Below are positions 25,879 to 34,869 of a stretch of DNA of 48,658 nucleotides, in pieces; position 1 is the stretch's first letter, and each line of letters starts with the position of its first letter. The notes under the pieces are model-generated. The model worked only from the letters and a program-made list of their open reading frames with translations. It had not been told where the DNA came from and did no database searches. The position numbers and the translations under genes were made by a program. This stretch comes from Streptomyces pseudovenezuelae (GTDB lineage: Bacteria; Actinomycetota; Actinomycetes; Streptomycetales; Streptomycetaceae): the NCBI RefSeq assembly GCF_001513955.1, contig NZ_KQ948151.1, forward strand, positions 134,796 through 183,453, given 5' to 3'.

Positions 25879-27045
25879 ATGCCGATGTCGAGATCAACGC
25901 CAGGACGCGCCAAAGCGGGGAGGGCGGGAACGAGGCGGTGGCCGCGGTGGATGGCGGCGGTGGCAGCCGTCGCGGCGGTCGTCGCTGCGATGTTCTTGGT
26001 ATCACCGGCGTCAGCCCTGCCGGCGTCAGGCGCCGCCAAGCCGCGGGCTGCCCAGAACAATCCGTACCAGCGCGGCCCTGATCCCACCGTGACCGGTATC
26101 GAGGCGTCGCGCGGTCCGTTCGCCACAGCGCAGATGGGTGTGGCGCCGGGCAACGGGTTCAACGGCGGAGCGATCTACTACCCGACGGACACCGGCCTGG
26201 GCACGTGGGGAGCGTTGGCGATCGTGCCGGGGTACACGGCGCGGTGCGCCGACGAGGAGGCGTGGATGGGGCCGTGGCTCTCCTCATTCGGGTTCGTGGT
26301 GATCTGCATCGAGACCAACAGCCGTACCGACGGGGCCGACGCGCGGGCCGCCGAACTGCTGGCGGGGCTGAAGTGGCTGACCACGCAGAGCCCGGTCAAG
26401 GCGGAGATCGACCCGAATCGGCTGTCCGTACTGGGGCACTCCGCGGGCGGAGCCGGAGCGATCATCGCGGCGGAACGCCAGCCGTCGCTGAAGGCGATGA
26501 TCGGCCTTGCTCCGGGGTTCCCCGGCAATGGCCTGAGCATGGCCACCGACAGGGTGCCGAGTCTGGTCATCGGCGGCCAGAACGACACGGTCGTCACCCC
26601 GTCGTATCTCAGCGGTCTATACGCCACGCTGCCGGCCACCACGCAGAGCGGTTTCGCCCAGATCGCCGGAGCGGACCACGTGTATTACACCCGTCCGAAC
26701 AACGTGGAGATGAAGCTGCTGATCCCGTGGCTGAAGGTGTTCGTGGACAAAGACACCCGCTACACACAGTTCCTCTGCCCGGCCCTGCCGGACCCCTCCA
26801 CCGTCTCGGTCTACCAGCCCAAGTGCCCCTACGTGCCCCCGAGCGGCCCAACGACGCCTGATCTGGCCATGCAACGGCGGGTCGAACCAGCAGTGGGACG
26901 TGAACGCGAACGGCACGATCACCGGGGCACAGTCCGGGCTGTGCCTGGACGTGACCGGCGGGGCCACCGCGAACGGCGCCTTGGTCGAACTGTGGACCTG
27001 CAACGGCGGGGCCAACCAGCACTGGACACTCGGACAGCCCGATAA
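25879..27045 (+). CDS. Cutinase / PET-hydrolase-like esterase with broken ricin domain
   Basis: Secreted alpha/beta hydrolase resembling actinobacterial polyester hydrolases (cutinases such as TfCut2). Signal peptide about 1-47; mature start NPYQRGPDPT is typical. Triad: Ser188 in GHSAGG, Asp236 in GGQNDTVV, His267 in GADHVYY. The end FVDKDTRYTQFLCPALPDP with a later Cys matches the family. Differences: Ala after the nucleophile instead of Met, and LAPGFPGN where characterised enzymes have PWH, so the aromatic Trp of the cleft is missing. After the hydrolase domain (about residue 325) the frame is wrong: a ricin/CBM13 domain lies in another frame (CNGGSNQQWDVNANG, GLCLDVTGGATANG, to 27094). 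The translated tail of about 60 residues is therefore nonsense. Confidence 0.9.
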   Translation: MPMSRSTPGRAKAGRAGTRRWPRWMAAVAAVAAVVAAMFLVSPASALPASGAAKPRAAQNNPYQRGPDPTVTGIEASRGPFATAQMGVAPGNGFNGGAIYYPTDTGLGTWGALAIVPGYTARCADEEAWMGPWLSSFGFVVICIETNSRTDGADARAAELLAGLKWLTTQSPVKAEIDPNRLSVLGHSAGGAGAIIAAERQPSLKAMIGLAPGFPGNGLSMATDRVPSLVIGGQNDTVVTPSYLSGLYATLPATTQSGFAQIAGADHVYYTRPNNVEMKLLIPWLKVFVDKDTRYTQFLCPALPDPSTVSVYQPKCPYVPPSGPTTPDLAMQRRVEPAVGRERERHDHRGTVRAVPGRDRRGHRERRLGRTVDLQRRGQPALDTRTAR

Positions 27046-27094
27046 GCTGCGCCGCTTCACCCAGGCAACCCAAGGGCCAGGGCAAGTTCCCTGA
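26870..27094 (+). pseudogene. Out-of-frame ricin/CBM13 remnant of the esterase
   Basis: One and a third ricin-type repeats with QxW motifs (SNQQW, ANQHW) in the frame different from the esterase. A frameshift or small deletion near 26855-26870 separates them, and the usual linker is missing. A full ricin domain has three repeats, so much is lost. Confidence 0.82.
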
Positions 27095-27316
27095 AGACAT
27101 CACGACCCACGACCGTCAGGGACCTGCGGCCGTACTTCGACAACCAGCGCGCGCTCTCGCGGGTTCCGCCTGAGTGACTTCTCGGCGCCCACCTGGAACT
27201 GCAACGTACGGACCAAACAGATGTGGACCCTCGGGTGGACCGCAGGAAACACGAATCCGCCCCATCACCCGGCGGCGAGCCTCCGAAGGGACTACACGCA
27301 CAGAAGGGAGAACCCG

Positions 27317-28771
27317 ATGGGAAACCCGATCGCCAATACACGGGGAAAGCCGGCCACGATGACCAGACTGCTGGCGGTGTTCGCACTCGCCGCAGGAATT
27401 CTGGCGGCCGGTCCGAACCAGGCACATGCTTCCACATCGCAGTTCAGAGGAGTGAACTGGGCCGATCAGAGAGACAACTTCGTCAACGGCGTACTGCACC
27501 CGTCCGGGCTCGGTGCGTCGGACACCTACTCATCGGCTTCCGCCGTGGCGGACCAGGTTGTTGGCCAGATGTACGCGGTGACGGGCGCCAACACCGTGCG
27601 CATGCCTGTCAACGAGCCCACTGTCGCCGACTACTGGACCACCTACACCGGGGCGATCGACACGGCCCTCACCAAGGGAAACGTGATCCTCGCCTACTGG
27701 GCGTACAGCGGCGGCAAGCCGGCGAGCACCGCCGGGTTCAACCAGATGTGGGACAAGATCGTACAGAAGTACGGCTCCAACCCCAACGCCTACTTCGAGG
27801 TCATCAACGAGCCGTACGGTTACAGCACGACCAGCCTGGACGACATGTACAGCGGCTGGTTGGCCAGGTACCCCTCCGTGCCGCGCTCCAGGGTGATCCT
27901 CGACGGCGCCGGGCTGGCCCAGGACGTCGCGGCAGTCGGTCGCGACAGCCGCCTGGACGGCACTTACCTGGCGGTGCACGACTATTCGTTCTTCGCGGGA
28001 TACGAGGACGAGACCGAGTGGGCGAACCACCTCGCCGGCTACATCGGCGGATACGCCGCCCGCACGATCGCCACCGAGTGGGGCGGCCCGATGGGCCCGG
28101 GCAGCAAGAACGGCGTCCACTACAACACCATCGACTACAGCATTCCCAGTGGCTCGTTCTTCGCCGACTACGTCCGGGGTGTCAGCAGCGAACTGCGCAG
28201 CCTCGGCATGGGGAGCGTCTACTGGCCGGGCCTGCGTGACGGCGACTGGTACAGCCTGACCAGCAAGAGCGGCACCGGCTCGGACATCAAGCTGTCTTTG
28301 GTGAACGCCTCGGGACTGACCCGCCTGCAGTACGCCTGGGGGATAGGCAACGGCGGCGGCACATACGTGCGGATCACCAACGCCGCCACCGGCCTGTACA
28401 TCGACGGAGAGGGCCGCACGGCCAGTGGGGCCACCGTCGGCGAAGCCAGCGGCAGCAGCAACCGGTACGAGCAGCAGTGGACCGTCGAGAACGATGGGCC
28501 CTACGTGCGCATCAAGAACCGGGCAACCGGCCTGTACCTGGACGGGGCGGGCCGCACCTCGGACGGATCCGCGCTCACCCAGTACGGTGACAGCAACAGC
28601 ACGAGCCAGCAGTGGTCGGTCGTGACCGTCGCCGACAACGTGCGCATCAAGAACCGCACCACCGGCAAGTACATCGACGGCATGGGCCGCACCGGCAATG
28701 GATCTGATCTGGGCCAGTGGAGCGACAGCAACAGCACGAACCAGCAGTGGCGGATCGTAGCCGCCGGTTGA
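27317..28771 (+). CDS. GH5-type glycoside hydrolase with C-terminal ricin-like domain
   Basis: Secreted hydrolase, 484 residues. A signal peptide ends near AHASTS (about 38); the ATG at 27317 has GGAG six bases upstream, and an internal ATG at 27359 would also give a good signal. The clan-A barrel (about 40-350) opens with FRGVNWADQRDNF; acid/base Glu165 lies in FEVINEPYG and nucleophile Glu254 in IATEWGGP. The C-terminal 130 residues hold three similar repeats (VRIKNRATGLYLDGAGRT and relatives, each ending QQW), a ricin-like beta-trefoil. The exact GH5 subfamily is uncertain; hemicellulose side-chain or mannan/galactan cleavage is plausible. Confidence 0.88.
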   Translation: MGNPIANTRGKPATMTRLLAVFALAAGILAAGPNQAHASTSQFRGVNWADQRDNFVNGVLHPSGLGASDTYSSASAVADQVVGQMYAVTGANTVRMPVNEPTVADYWTTYTGAIDTALTKGNVILAYWAYSGGKPASTAGFNQMWDKIVQKYGSNPNAYFEVINEPYGYSTTSLDDMYSGWLARYPSVPRSRVILDGAGLAQDVAAVGRDSRLDGTYLAVHDYSFFAGYEDETEWANHLAGYIGGYAARTIATEWGGPMGPGSKNGVHYNTIDYSIPSGSFFADYVRGVSSELRSLGMGSVYWPGLRDGDWYSLTSKSGTGSDIKLSLVNASGLTRLQYAWGIGNGGGTYVRITNAATGLYIDGEGRTASGATVGEASGSSNRYEQQWTVENDGPYVRIKNRATGLYLDGAGRTSDGSALTQYGDSNSTSQQWSVVTVADNVRIKNRTTGKYIDGMGRTGNGSDLGQWSDSNSTNQQWRIVAAG

Positions 28772-28781
28772 CCACCACCCG

Positions 28782-28842
28782 CATCGCCTGCCGCGTACCA
28801 ACGGCTAGCGCTTCCACCGGCGCCGGTACGTGGCAGGCGATG
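28782..28842 (+). terminator. Long hairpin after the GH5-ricin gene
   Basis: CATCGCCTGCC (28782-28792) pairs with GGCAGGCGATG (28832-28842), and CGTACC (28794-28799) with GGTACG (28825-28830), separated by one G/T position. That is 17 paired bases, with a 25-base loop, eleven bases after the stop. Confidence 0.7.
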
Positions 28843-28964
28843 AACGCATACCACACAGGCTTGTCCATGATCAGCTCGATCCCCGCCCGGTGAGCCGCCC
28901 GCCCGTACGTGGCCGGTGTCCTTCCGACCGCACGACCGACCCCCGGTGGTGTTCCAGCTGCTGT

Positions 28965-29135
28965 CCGTCGCGGATCGTCGCGTAGTCCAGCTGGATGGTC
29001 GCGGTGGAGGCAGGTCCCTGGATCCGTGGGTGAGGGTATTGCGGGCCCAGTACAGGTGGTTGGTGGCCGGCGCGGTGCGCAGGCCAAGGCCGTTGTTGAC
29101 GGACCACTTGTCGTGGTCCGGATTCTGGTTCCCTT
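28965..29135 (-). pseudogene. GH43 C-terminal domain relic
   Basis: Minus-strand fragment of a GH43 beta-xylosidase/arabinofuranosidase accessory domain: KWSVNNGLGLRTAPATNHLYWARNTLTH, then after a one-base loss RIQGPASTATIQLDYATIRDG. These match the beta-sandwich module that follows the GH43 propeller. Nothing of the catalytic domain remains. Confidence 0.72.
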
Positions 29136-29897
29136 CCCGCTTCGGTTTCACGGACCGGCGTCGAAGGTGTCGACGCCGGTCAGCGGGGTGACCTGGCGGG
29201 GCGGGGAGCGGCAGGACGGGGCTGGGGTACGACGTGCCCCAGCACGGCCTACACGTTGGACAACGGGCCGGCCGTGCCAGGCCTAACAGAAGGACCACGG
29301 CCGCGCGGCACAGGCGCGGGCGTGGCATGGTGCAGGTGATGTCACACGATGCTCCGGGAGGCGATCGGGGCTCGCCGCAAGAATGCCGCATGAGCCCTTC
29401 CAGGTCCGGCACTTCGTGTGCGGGGAGAGCCTTACTGGTACGGATGATGCGGGCGCTGTCATGCCCGGCATGTGCGCCATGCGCAAACGCTTCAGCCAGG
29501 CGTGTTCGGTACTGCGAACGTGAACCGATCCTTCGGACGGCACGGAGCCTAGGAGTTGAGAGCGGACAGCGCAAGATCCTAGATCGACCCATTCATGCCA
29601 CGGCGAGGACTGGCGGATGGCCGGCGTGGTCCCGCTTCCGGGCGGTGATCCCGGTTCGGGATCGGACCCCGCCCACGGTGGATCTCACGCACCGACTCCA
29701 CCCGTGGCCCCTCACACCCTCAACTTGGGCCGGGCGGCAACCTTTTCGGGAGCGGCGGCAACCGGTACTACAACCGCGCCCGTCCAAGCCCGCGCCGCTA
29801 CCTGACCCTCATGTCAAAGACCCCGTACCACCACGGGACTTGAAGCCTCGTGGTTTCAGCTTGCGAACGTTTCTGGTCGCGAATCGTGTGAGAAGTA

Positions 29898-29925
29898 TTG
29901 ACGTCATTCATGGGATCTCTAGCAT
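29898..29925 (+). promoter_or_regulatory. Promoter of the GH62 gene
   Basis: TTGACG (29898-29903), 16-base spacer, TAGCAT (29920-29925): a good housekeeping-sigma promoter, about 120 bases upstream of the ATG. Confidence 0.6.
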
Positions 29926-29946
29926 TCTCCTGCTCGATACTTCGAC

Positions 29947-29970
29947 CTTTGTTCTGCATCTCGAACAAAG
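29947..29970. promoter_or_regulatory. Operator-like inverted repeat downstream of the GH62 promoter
   Basis: CTTTGTTC (29947-29954) and GAACAAAG (29963-29970), 8-base gap, extended by flanking CGAC/GTCG-like bases. It lies about 15-40 bases after the predicted transcription start, a roadblock position for a repressor. Confidence 0.5.
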
Positions 29971-30045
29971 TCGTGCCATGTCGGCGTCTGGACAGCCCTT
30001 GACGGGGCGAACCGGAGTCGCTTGCTCAGGGATAACGAGGTCCTT

Positions 30046-31488
30046 ATGCGCAGTCGCAGTTTCCGTCGCAGACGTCCGTCGGTGGTGTGCGCCGCCGTGG
30101 TTGCGGCGCTGGCCGCGTTGGCGGCGCTGCTCGTCGCCGGCCCGGCTCAGGCGGCCACCACCAGTGATGTGCGCGGCGTCGATTCCGGCCGGTGTCTCGA
30201 TGTGGCGGGCTTCAGCCAGACCGACGGCGCGAACGTGCACATCTGGGACTGCCATGGTGGAGTCAACCAGCAGTGGACGTTGACGGACAGCAGCCAGCTG
30301 ACCGTGTACGGCAGCAAGTGTCTGGACGTCCGGGGCGGCGCCACCACGTCCGGGACCCCGGTGCAGATCTGGACGTGCAACGGCAGTGACAACCAGCAGT
30401 GGCGGGTGAACCCCGACGGCACGATCGTCGGAGTGCGGTCCGGGCTGTGCCTGGAAGCCGCGGGCTGGGGCAAGACCAACGGCACAGGAGTGCAGATCTG
30501 GTCGTGCCACGGCGGCACCAACCAGAAGTGGACCGGCCTGTCAGGGGCGAACAACGTGTGTGCTCTTCCGTCGACGTACCGCTGGACATCGACCGGCCCG
30601 CTGGCGGAGCCGAAGGCGGGGTGGGCCTCGCTCAAGGACTTCACCAGCGTCGTCTCCAACGGCAAGCACATCGTCTATGCCACGACGCACAACACCCTCG
30701 CCGGTGACGAGGGGCGCTGGGGACTGACGACCTTCAGCCCGTTCACGAACTGGTCCGACATGGCCACCGCCACCCAGAACACGATTCCCTTCGACGGCAT
30801 CGCGCCGACGCTGTTCTACTTCGCCCCGAAGAACCTCTGGGTACTCGCCTACAACGGGGGTTGGCCCTACAGCTTCTCCTACCGCACCTCAAGTGACCCC
30901 ACCAATCCCAACGGCTGGGGCCCGCAGCAGGAGCTGTTCACGGGCACCCTCCCGAAGGGGGGTCCCCTCGATGTGACCCTCATCGGCGACGACACGAACA
31001 TGTACATGTTCTTCGCCAACGACGAGGGCGACATCTACCGGTCCAGCATGCCCATCGGCAACTTCCCGGGCACCTTCGGCTCGGTCACGAAGATCATGAG
31101 CGACACGGCGCTCAACCTGTTCGAGGCACCGGAGGTCTACAAGGTCCAGGGTCAGAACCAGTACCTCATGATCGTCGAGGCCCAGAACTACACAGGATAC
31201 GGCCGCTACTTCCGCTCGTTCACGGCCACCAGCCTCGGCGGCACGTGGACACCGCAGGCCGGGGCCGACACGGTGACCAGCCCCTTCGCCGGCAGCGCCA
31301 ACAGCGGCGCGACGGCCTGGACCAGGGACATCAGCCACGGCGATCTGGTTCGCACCAACCCCGACCAGACCAAGACCATCGACCCCTGCAACCTGCAGTT
31401 CCTCTACCAGGGGCGCGACCCCAGCACCGACGGCGGGGACTACGGCCTCCTGCCCTACCGGCCAGGGGTACTGACACTGCAGCGCTAG
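30046..31488 (+). CDS. GH62 alpha-L-arabinofuranosidase with N-terminal CBM13
   Basis: Secreted arabinoxylan-debranching enzyme, 480 residues. Signal peptide about 1-43 (ends AQAATT). The ricin/CBM13 domain (about 45-165) has three repeats with VNQQW, DNQQW and TNQKW. The GH62 five-bladed propeller follows (about 172-480), opening LPSTYRWTSTGPLAEPKAGW. Base Asp198 lies in SLKDFT, acid Glu363 in FEAPEVYK, and the third Asp in TLIGDDTNMYMFF. The ATG at 30046 has GAGG five bases upstream. It removes arabinose from xylan and should cooperate with the SGNH esterase next door. Its own promoter and inverted repeat suggest control separate from CebR. Confidence 0.97.
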   Translation: MRSRSFRRRRPSVVCAAVVAALAALAALLVAGPAQAATTSDVRGVDSGRCLDVAGFSQTDGANVHIWDCHGGVNQQWTLTDSSQLTVYGSKCLDVRGGATTSGTPVQIWTCNGSDNQQWRVNPDGTIVGVRSGLCLEAAGWGKTNGTGVQIWSCHGGTNQKWTGLSGANNVCALPSTYRWTSTGPLAEPKAGWASLKDFTSVVSNGKHIVYATTHNTLAGDEGRWGLTTFSPFTNWSDMATATQNTIPFDGIAPTLFYFAPKNLWVLAYNGGWPYSFSYRTSSDPTNPNGWGPQQELFTGTLPKGGPLDVTLIGDDTNMYMFFANDEGDIYRSSMPIGNFPGTFGSVTKIMSDTALNLFEAPEVYKVQGQNQYLMIVEAQNYTGYGRYFRSFTATSLGGTWTPQAGADTVTSPFAGSANSGATAWTRDISHGDLVRTNPDQTKTIDPCNLQFLYQGRDPSTDGGDYGLLPYRPGVLTLQR

Positions 31489-31657
31489 CCGGTGGCATGA
31501 CACAGGTCCGGCTCCGGTGTTCCTGACGTTCGCGGGCAACGACGCACCCCGAACCGGGCCCGGAGCCCGACTGAACCGTGCCTCGACACCCCGTCAGGCG
31601 CTGCCCACCCGACAACGTGACAACGCCAACCCGTGGCCGGCCAGTGCTTTGTCTGCG

Positions 31658-31683
31658 AGGAGGCCGGGCATGCCCGGCCTCCT
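31658..31683. terminator. Perfect 26-bp palindrome after GH62
   Basis: AGGAGGCCGGGCA followed by its exact reverse complement. It lies 170 bases after the GH62 stop and 170 before the SGNH esterase start. A terminator hairpin is most likely. The remaining bases between the two genes show no ORF worth calling. Confidence 0.6.
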
Positions 31684-31852
31684 GGGAGCGGTCGCGGACA
31701 GCCGGCTACGCACAGGTTCCTCACCGTGCCGTTCCGCCAGTAGGTCATGTGCCCACAGATGCCAGCGGGACGACACAGCAGCCGAGTTGCCGACACGAAC
31801 GTCGAGCAGCCCGCGCCAGATTCAGCACTCACTCGCAGAAGAGGACGACTAC

Positions 31853-32587
31853 ATGAGAAAGTCTTGGATCCTGTCCCTCATTACGATGGTCATGGCCACG
31901 CTCGGGATGACGGCAGCAGGTGTGGCCCCTGCCTCCGCCGCCTCGAACACGCCCTTGCGGGTCATGCCGTTGGGCGACTCCATCACCTGGGGCGTGGGAA
32001 GCAGCACGGGCAACGGCTACCGGGGTCCGTTGTGGGACAAGCTCGCGGCAGACGGCCATCCGCTGGACTTCGTCGGCACGGGGCGGGGCGGTTCGATGTC
32101 CGACCCCGACAACGAAGGTCACCCCGGCTACAAGATCCACCAGATCGCCGAACTCGCCGACGCCTCGCTGACCCGCTACCGGCCCAACGTCGTGACGCTG
32201 ATGATCGGCACCAACGACCTCAACGAGAGCTATCAGGTCTCCACCGCCACCGCCCGGCTGAAGTCGCTGGTCAACCAGATCACCGCCGACGTCCCCGACG
32301 CGACCGTCCTCGTGGCCTCCCTGGTCGTGTCCACCAGCGGCTCGGAGGAGCAGTACCGTGCCGCGTACAACCAGGCCATCCCCCAGATCGTGAGCGAGGC
32401 GCAGTCCGCGGGCAAGCACGTCGCATACGTGGACATGAGCAGCCTGACAACGGCCGACCTGGACGACGCTCTGCACCCCAACGACGCGGGCTACCAGAAG
32501 ATGGCCGACGCCTTCCACCGCGGCATCCAGTCCTCGGACAGCTCCGGGTGGCTGAGGAACCCCGCCCCCGCTCCCTCACGCGTGTAG
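31853..32587 (+). CDS. Secreted SGNH-family carbohydrate esterase
   Basis: SGNH hydrolase close to acetyl-xylan esterases (CE3/CE2-like), 244 residues. Signal peptide about 1-29 (ends APASAAS). Block I Ser43 in PLGDSITWG, block III Asn in MIGTNDL, block V Asp205 and His208 in DALHPND. The ATG at 31853 has GAGGA upstream. The Pro-rich linker NPAPAPSRV ends in a TAG, and an intact ricin/CBM13 domain continues in the same frame right after it. The original protein was probably a two-domain esterase; the present one lacks its binding module unless the stop is read through. It likely deacetylates xylan. Confidence 0.94.
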   Translation: MRKSWILSLITMVMATLGMTAAGVAPASAASNTPLRVMPLGDSITWGVGSSTGNGYRGPLWDKLAADGHPLDFVGTGRGGSMSDPDNEGHPGYKIHQIAELADASLTRYRPNVVTLMIGTNDLNESYQVSTATARLKSLVNQITADVPDATVLVASLVVSTSGSEEQYRAAYNQAIPQIVSEAQSAGKHVAYVDMSSLTTADLDDALHPNDAGYQKMADAFHRGIQSSDSSGWLRNPAPAPSRV

Positions 32588-32959
32588 TCCGAGTTGGGCG
32601 GCAAGTGCCTGGACGCCAGCGGCTTCGGCACGGCCGACGGGACCGCTGTCCAGACCTGGAGCTGCACCGGCGCAGTCAACCAGGTCTGGTCCGCCTACAC
32701 CGACGGCAGCCTGTGCTCCATGGGCAAGTGCCTCGACGCCGTCGGCTGGGGCACCACCAACGGCACCAAGGTGCACCTCTGGACCTGCCACGGCGGCGCC
32801 AATCAGGTCTGGGAGCCCTACAACGGCGGCTACCGCAACCCCGCCTCCGGCCGCTGCCTCGACATTCCGGGCTTCTCCACGGCCGACGGCACACAGCTGC
32901 AACTGTGGGACTGCCACGGCGGCTCCAACCAGAAGTGGACCACTCTGGCCGCCGGATGA
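32588..32959 (+). pseudogene. Ricin/CBM13 domain separated from the esterase by an in-frame TAG
   Basis: A complete three-repeat ricin domain of about 120 codons, in the same frame as the esterase and starting directly after its stop: ELGGKCLDASGFGTADGT, VNQVW; KCLDAVGWGTTNGT, ANQVW; RCLDIPGFSTADGT, SNQKW. All Cys and QxW features are kept, with no other stops. No start codon with ribosome site is visible for independent translation or secretion. Confidence 0.9.
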
Positions 32960-33180
32960 CCTGGATCTTCGAACCTTTCCTGCCCCTAGCCCCCGGCCAC
33001 CCTCTCCCCCGCCCTTGTCAGCTCGTCCCCCTCCCGTGGCGCACCATGTGCGATCTTGAGAAGCTGCACAGTCAACGAGCACCTCGTCAGCCTCACACTC
33101 GTCAACCCGGGCCGAGTTGTGCCGTTGGGGCGCTCGGCCGGGGCGGCGTCGTGGGCGGGTGGGCGGCCGCTGGGCGCTCG

Positions 33181-34677
33181 TTACTGGGCCGAGTAGGGCT
33201 CCTGGCTGATCAGGTGGGCCTTCAGGCCTTCGCCGACGCCTGGTTCCGGGGTGCCCGCCCAGTCCTTGATGAGCACGCCACCACTGCTGCAGCCCCATGG
33301 GTTCCAGGTCCACGCGAGATACCCCATGTCGTGCGCGTCAGCCCAGTCCACCAACCGCTGCATGTAGTCAAAGCCGCAGTCGTCCTGGCCGAACTCACCG
33401 ATGACGACCGGAACCTGTTGTGCGAGCGGGGCAACTTGGCTGTCCCAGCAGGACGCTGTCGCACAGGCGTTGAAGCTGTACGAGTGCCATGACGCGGCGG
33501 TGTTGTACAGCGGGTCGGCCGGCATGTGCGTCAGCCACTCACGCATGTCGTTGGCCCACTCAAGGCCACCCAACATGAGGACGTTGGTCGCGCCGGTGGC
33601 CCGGACCGCGTCGACCAGGTCCTGCATGCCCGCCGTCTCATAGGGCAGGCCCTCGCAGGTGCCGCCGTCCCGCCAGCACTGCCAGCCGACGGTCTTGTCC
33701 CAGTCGGCGGCGATCTCCGGGTACGGCTCGTTGAACAGATCGAAGACGACGGCGTCATCGCCCTTGAAGGCGTTGGCGACACCAGTCCAGAACTGGGGGG
33801 CGTACTGCGCGTCCGGCATCGGTTTCTGGCAGGTCGCGGTGGCGTCCTTGCAGTGCCAGTCCGGCCCGTTCGTGTAGGCACCCCGCGTCCAGTGCAGGTC
33901 GAGGATCGGGGTGATGCCGTTGGCCACCAACAGGTCGACGTAGTCCTTGACGCCCTGCTGGTAAGTGGTCCCATTGGGCGAGCCGTTGAGGCCCAGCCAG
34001 CATTCCTCGTTCAACGGCAGGCGTACCGCGTGGATGTTCCAGGTCTTCATCGCGTCGACGGACGCCTGATCGACCGGGCCGCCGTCCCACAGCCCCTTGC
34101 CCTGCACACACGCGTATTCACCGCTGGAGCGGTCCACACCCAGCAGCCGGTACGGCTTGCCGCTCGCGGTGACGATCTTGTTGCCGGACACCTTCAGCTC
34201 CGGGGCCGGACCGCTGGGACCGCCGGTCGGAGTGACGGTGGGGCCGGGGGTCGGGGACGTCACCGAGCCGGTACAGGTCACGCCGTTGAGCGCGACCGAG
34301 GCGGGTTCGGGATTGGCGCCCTTCCACGCACCGGTGAACCCGATGGAAGCCGAGCCGCCTGTGTCCAGCGCCCCGTTCCAGTCGAGGCTGGTGGCGGACA
34401 CGTGGGCTCCGGACTGTGTCCAGGTGGCACTCCAGCCGTTGGTGACCTTCTGGTCGGAGTTCGGGAAGTCGAACGTCGCGGTCCACCCTCGTACGGGGGA
34501 TCCGAGATTGGTGATGGCCAGGTTCGCAGTGAACCCTCCCGGCCATTCGCTCTGCACCTTGTACGCGACCGAGCAGCCGGTGGCGGCTGCCGACGCGGGC
34601 AGGGTGGCCATGGCAAGGCCACCCAGGATCAGCGCTCCGGCGGCGCCGGTGGCCGATAAAGCGTGACGACGTTTCAC
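33181..34677 (-). CDS. GH5 endoglucanase with N-terminal CBM2
   Basis: Secreted cellulase, 498 residues. Signal peptide about 1-32; CBM2 about 34-136 (Cys35 to Cys135, with Trp residues for cellulose); Pro/Thr/Gly linker about 138-158; GH5 barrel about 162-490. Acid/base Glu317 lies in DLFNEPYPE and nucleophile Glu428 in VVIGEFGQ; HSYSFN and WTWNPWG are the other active-site strands. The start is a GTG at 34677 with GGAG six bases upstream. It is the third gene after the CebR-boxed promoter at 37.5 kb, but a hairpin at 34749 precedes it, so it may also have its own promoter in the 190-base gap. Confidence 0.96.
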   Translation of the reverse strand: MKRRHALSATGAAGALILGGLAMATLPASAAATGCSVAYKVQSEWPGGFTANLAITNLGSPVRGWTATFDFPNSDQKVTNGWSATWTQSGAHVSATSLDWNGALDTGGSASIGFTGAWKGANPEPASVALNGVTCTGSVTSPTPGPTVTPTGGPSGPAPELKVSGNKIVTASGKPYRLLGVDRSSGEYACVQGKGLWDGGPVDQASVDAMKTWNIHAVRLPLNEECWLGLNGSPNGTTYQQGVKDYVDLLVANGITPILDLHWTRGAYTNGPDWHCKDATATCQKPMPDAQYAPQFWTGVANAFKGDDAVVFDLFNEPYPEIAADWDKTVGWQCWRDGGTCEGLPYETAGMQDLVDAVRATGATNVLMLGGLEWANDMREWLTHMPADPLYNTAASWHSYSFNACATASCWDSQVAPLAQQVPVVIGEFGQDDCGFDYMQRLVDWADAHDMGYLAWTWNPWGCSSGGVLIKDWAGTPEPGVGEGLKAHLISQEPYSAQ

Positions 34678-34748
34678 CTGATCTCCTCGTTGCCGTAAGG
34701 GATCGCTGAGCTCGATACCCAGCTGATCGACGAACCGGTGAGCCGGGG

Positions 34749-34767
34749 CACAGGCCGAGGGCCTGTG
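34749..34767 (-). terminator. Hairpin after the Cip1-like gene
   Basis: CACAGGCC / GAG / GGCCTGTG, a perfect 8-bp stem with a 3-base loop, about 100 bases after the Cip1-like stop and 70 before the GH5 start. It could be a terminator or an attenuating stem within the operon. Confidence 0.5.
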
Positions 34768-34869
34768 GCTGATCGGTCCACCAGGCGGGTGGTGCGCGCC
34801 GTACGGATCAAGGAATCGACAGCTGTCGCGCGTTCAGATCCTGTCGTCCCGACGGATTCCGCGCGGGCG

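Larger units (their letters stand above)
29136..30045. other. Intergenic region before GH62
   Basis: About 900 bases with no supportable gene on either strand. It holds a short hairpin at 29830-29854 (ACCACG/CGTGGT), the GH62 promoter at 29898-29925 and an inverted repeat at 29947-29970. Confidence 0.5.

Noticed and set aside
27046..27316. Gene between the cutinase and GH5
   Set aside because: Only short coding-like scraps (for example LRPYFDNQRALSRVPPE) with no start or family.
29826..29862. End of an IS200/IS605-type element (hairpin with GAAGCCTCGTGG)
   Set aside because: The hairpin looks similar to such ends, but no TnpA or TnpB sequence is near.
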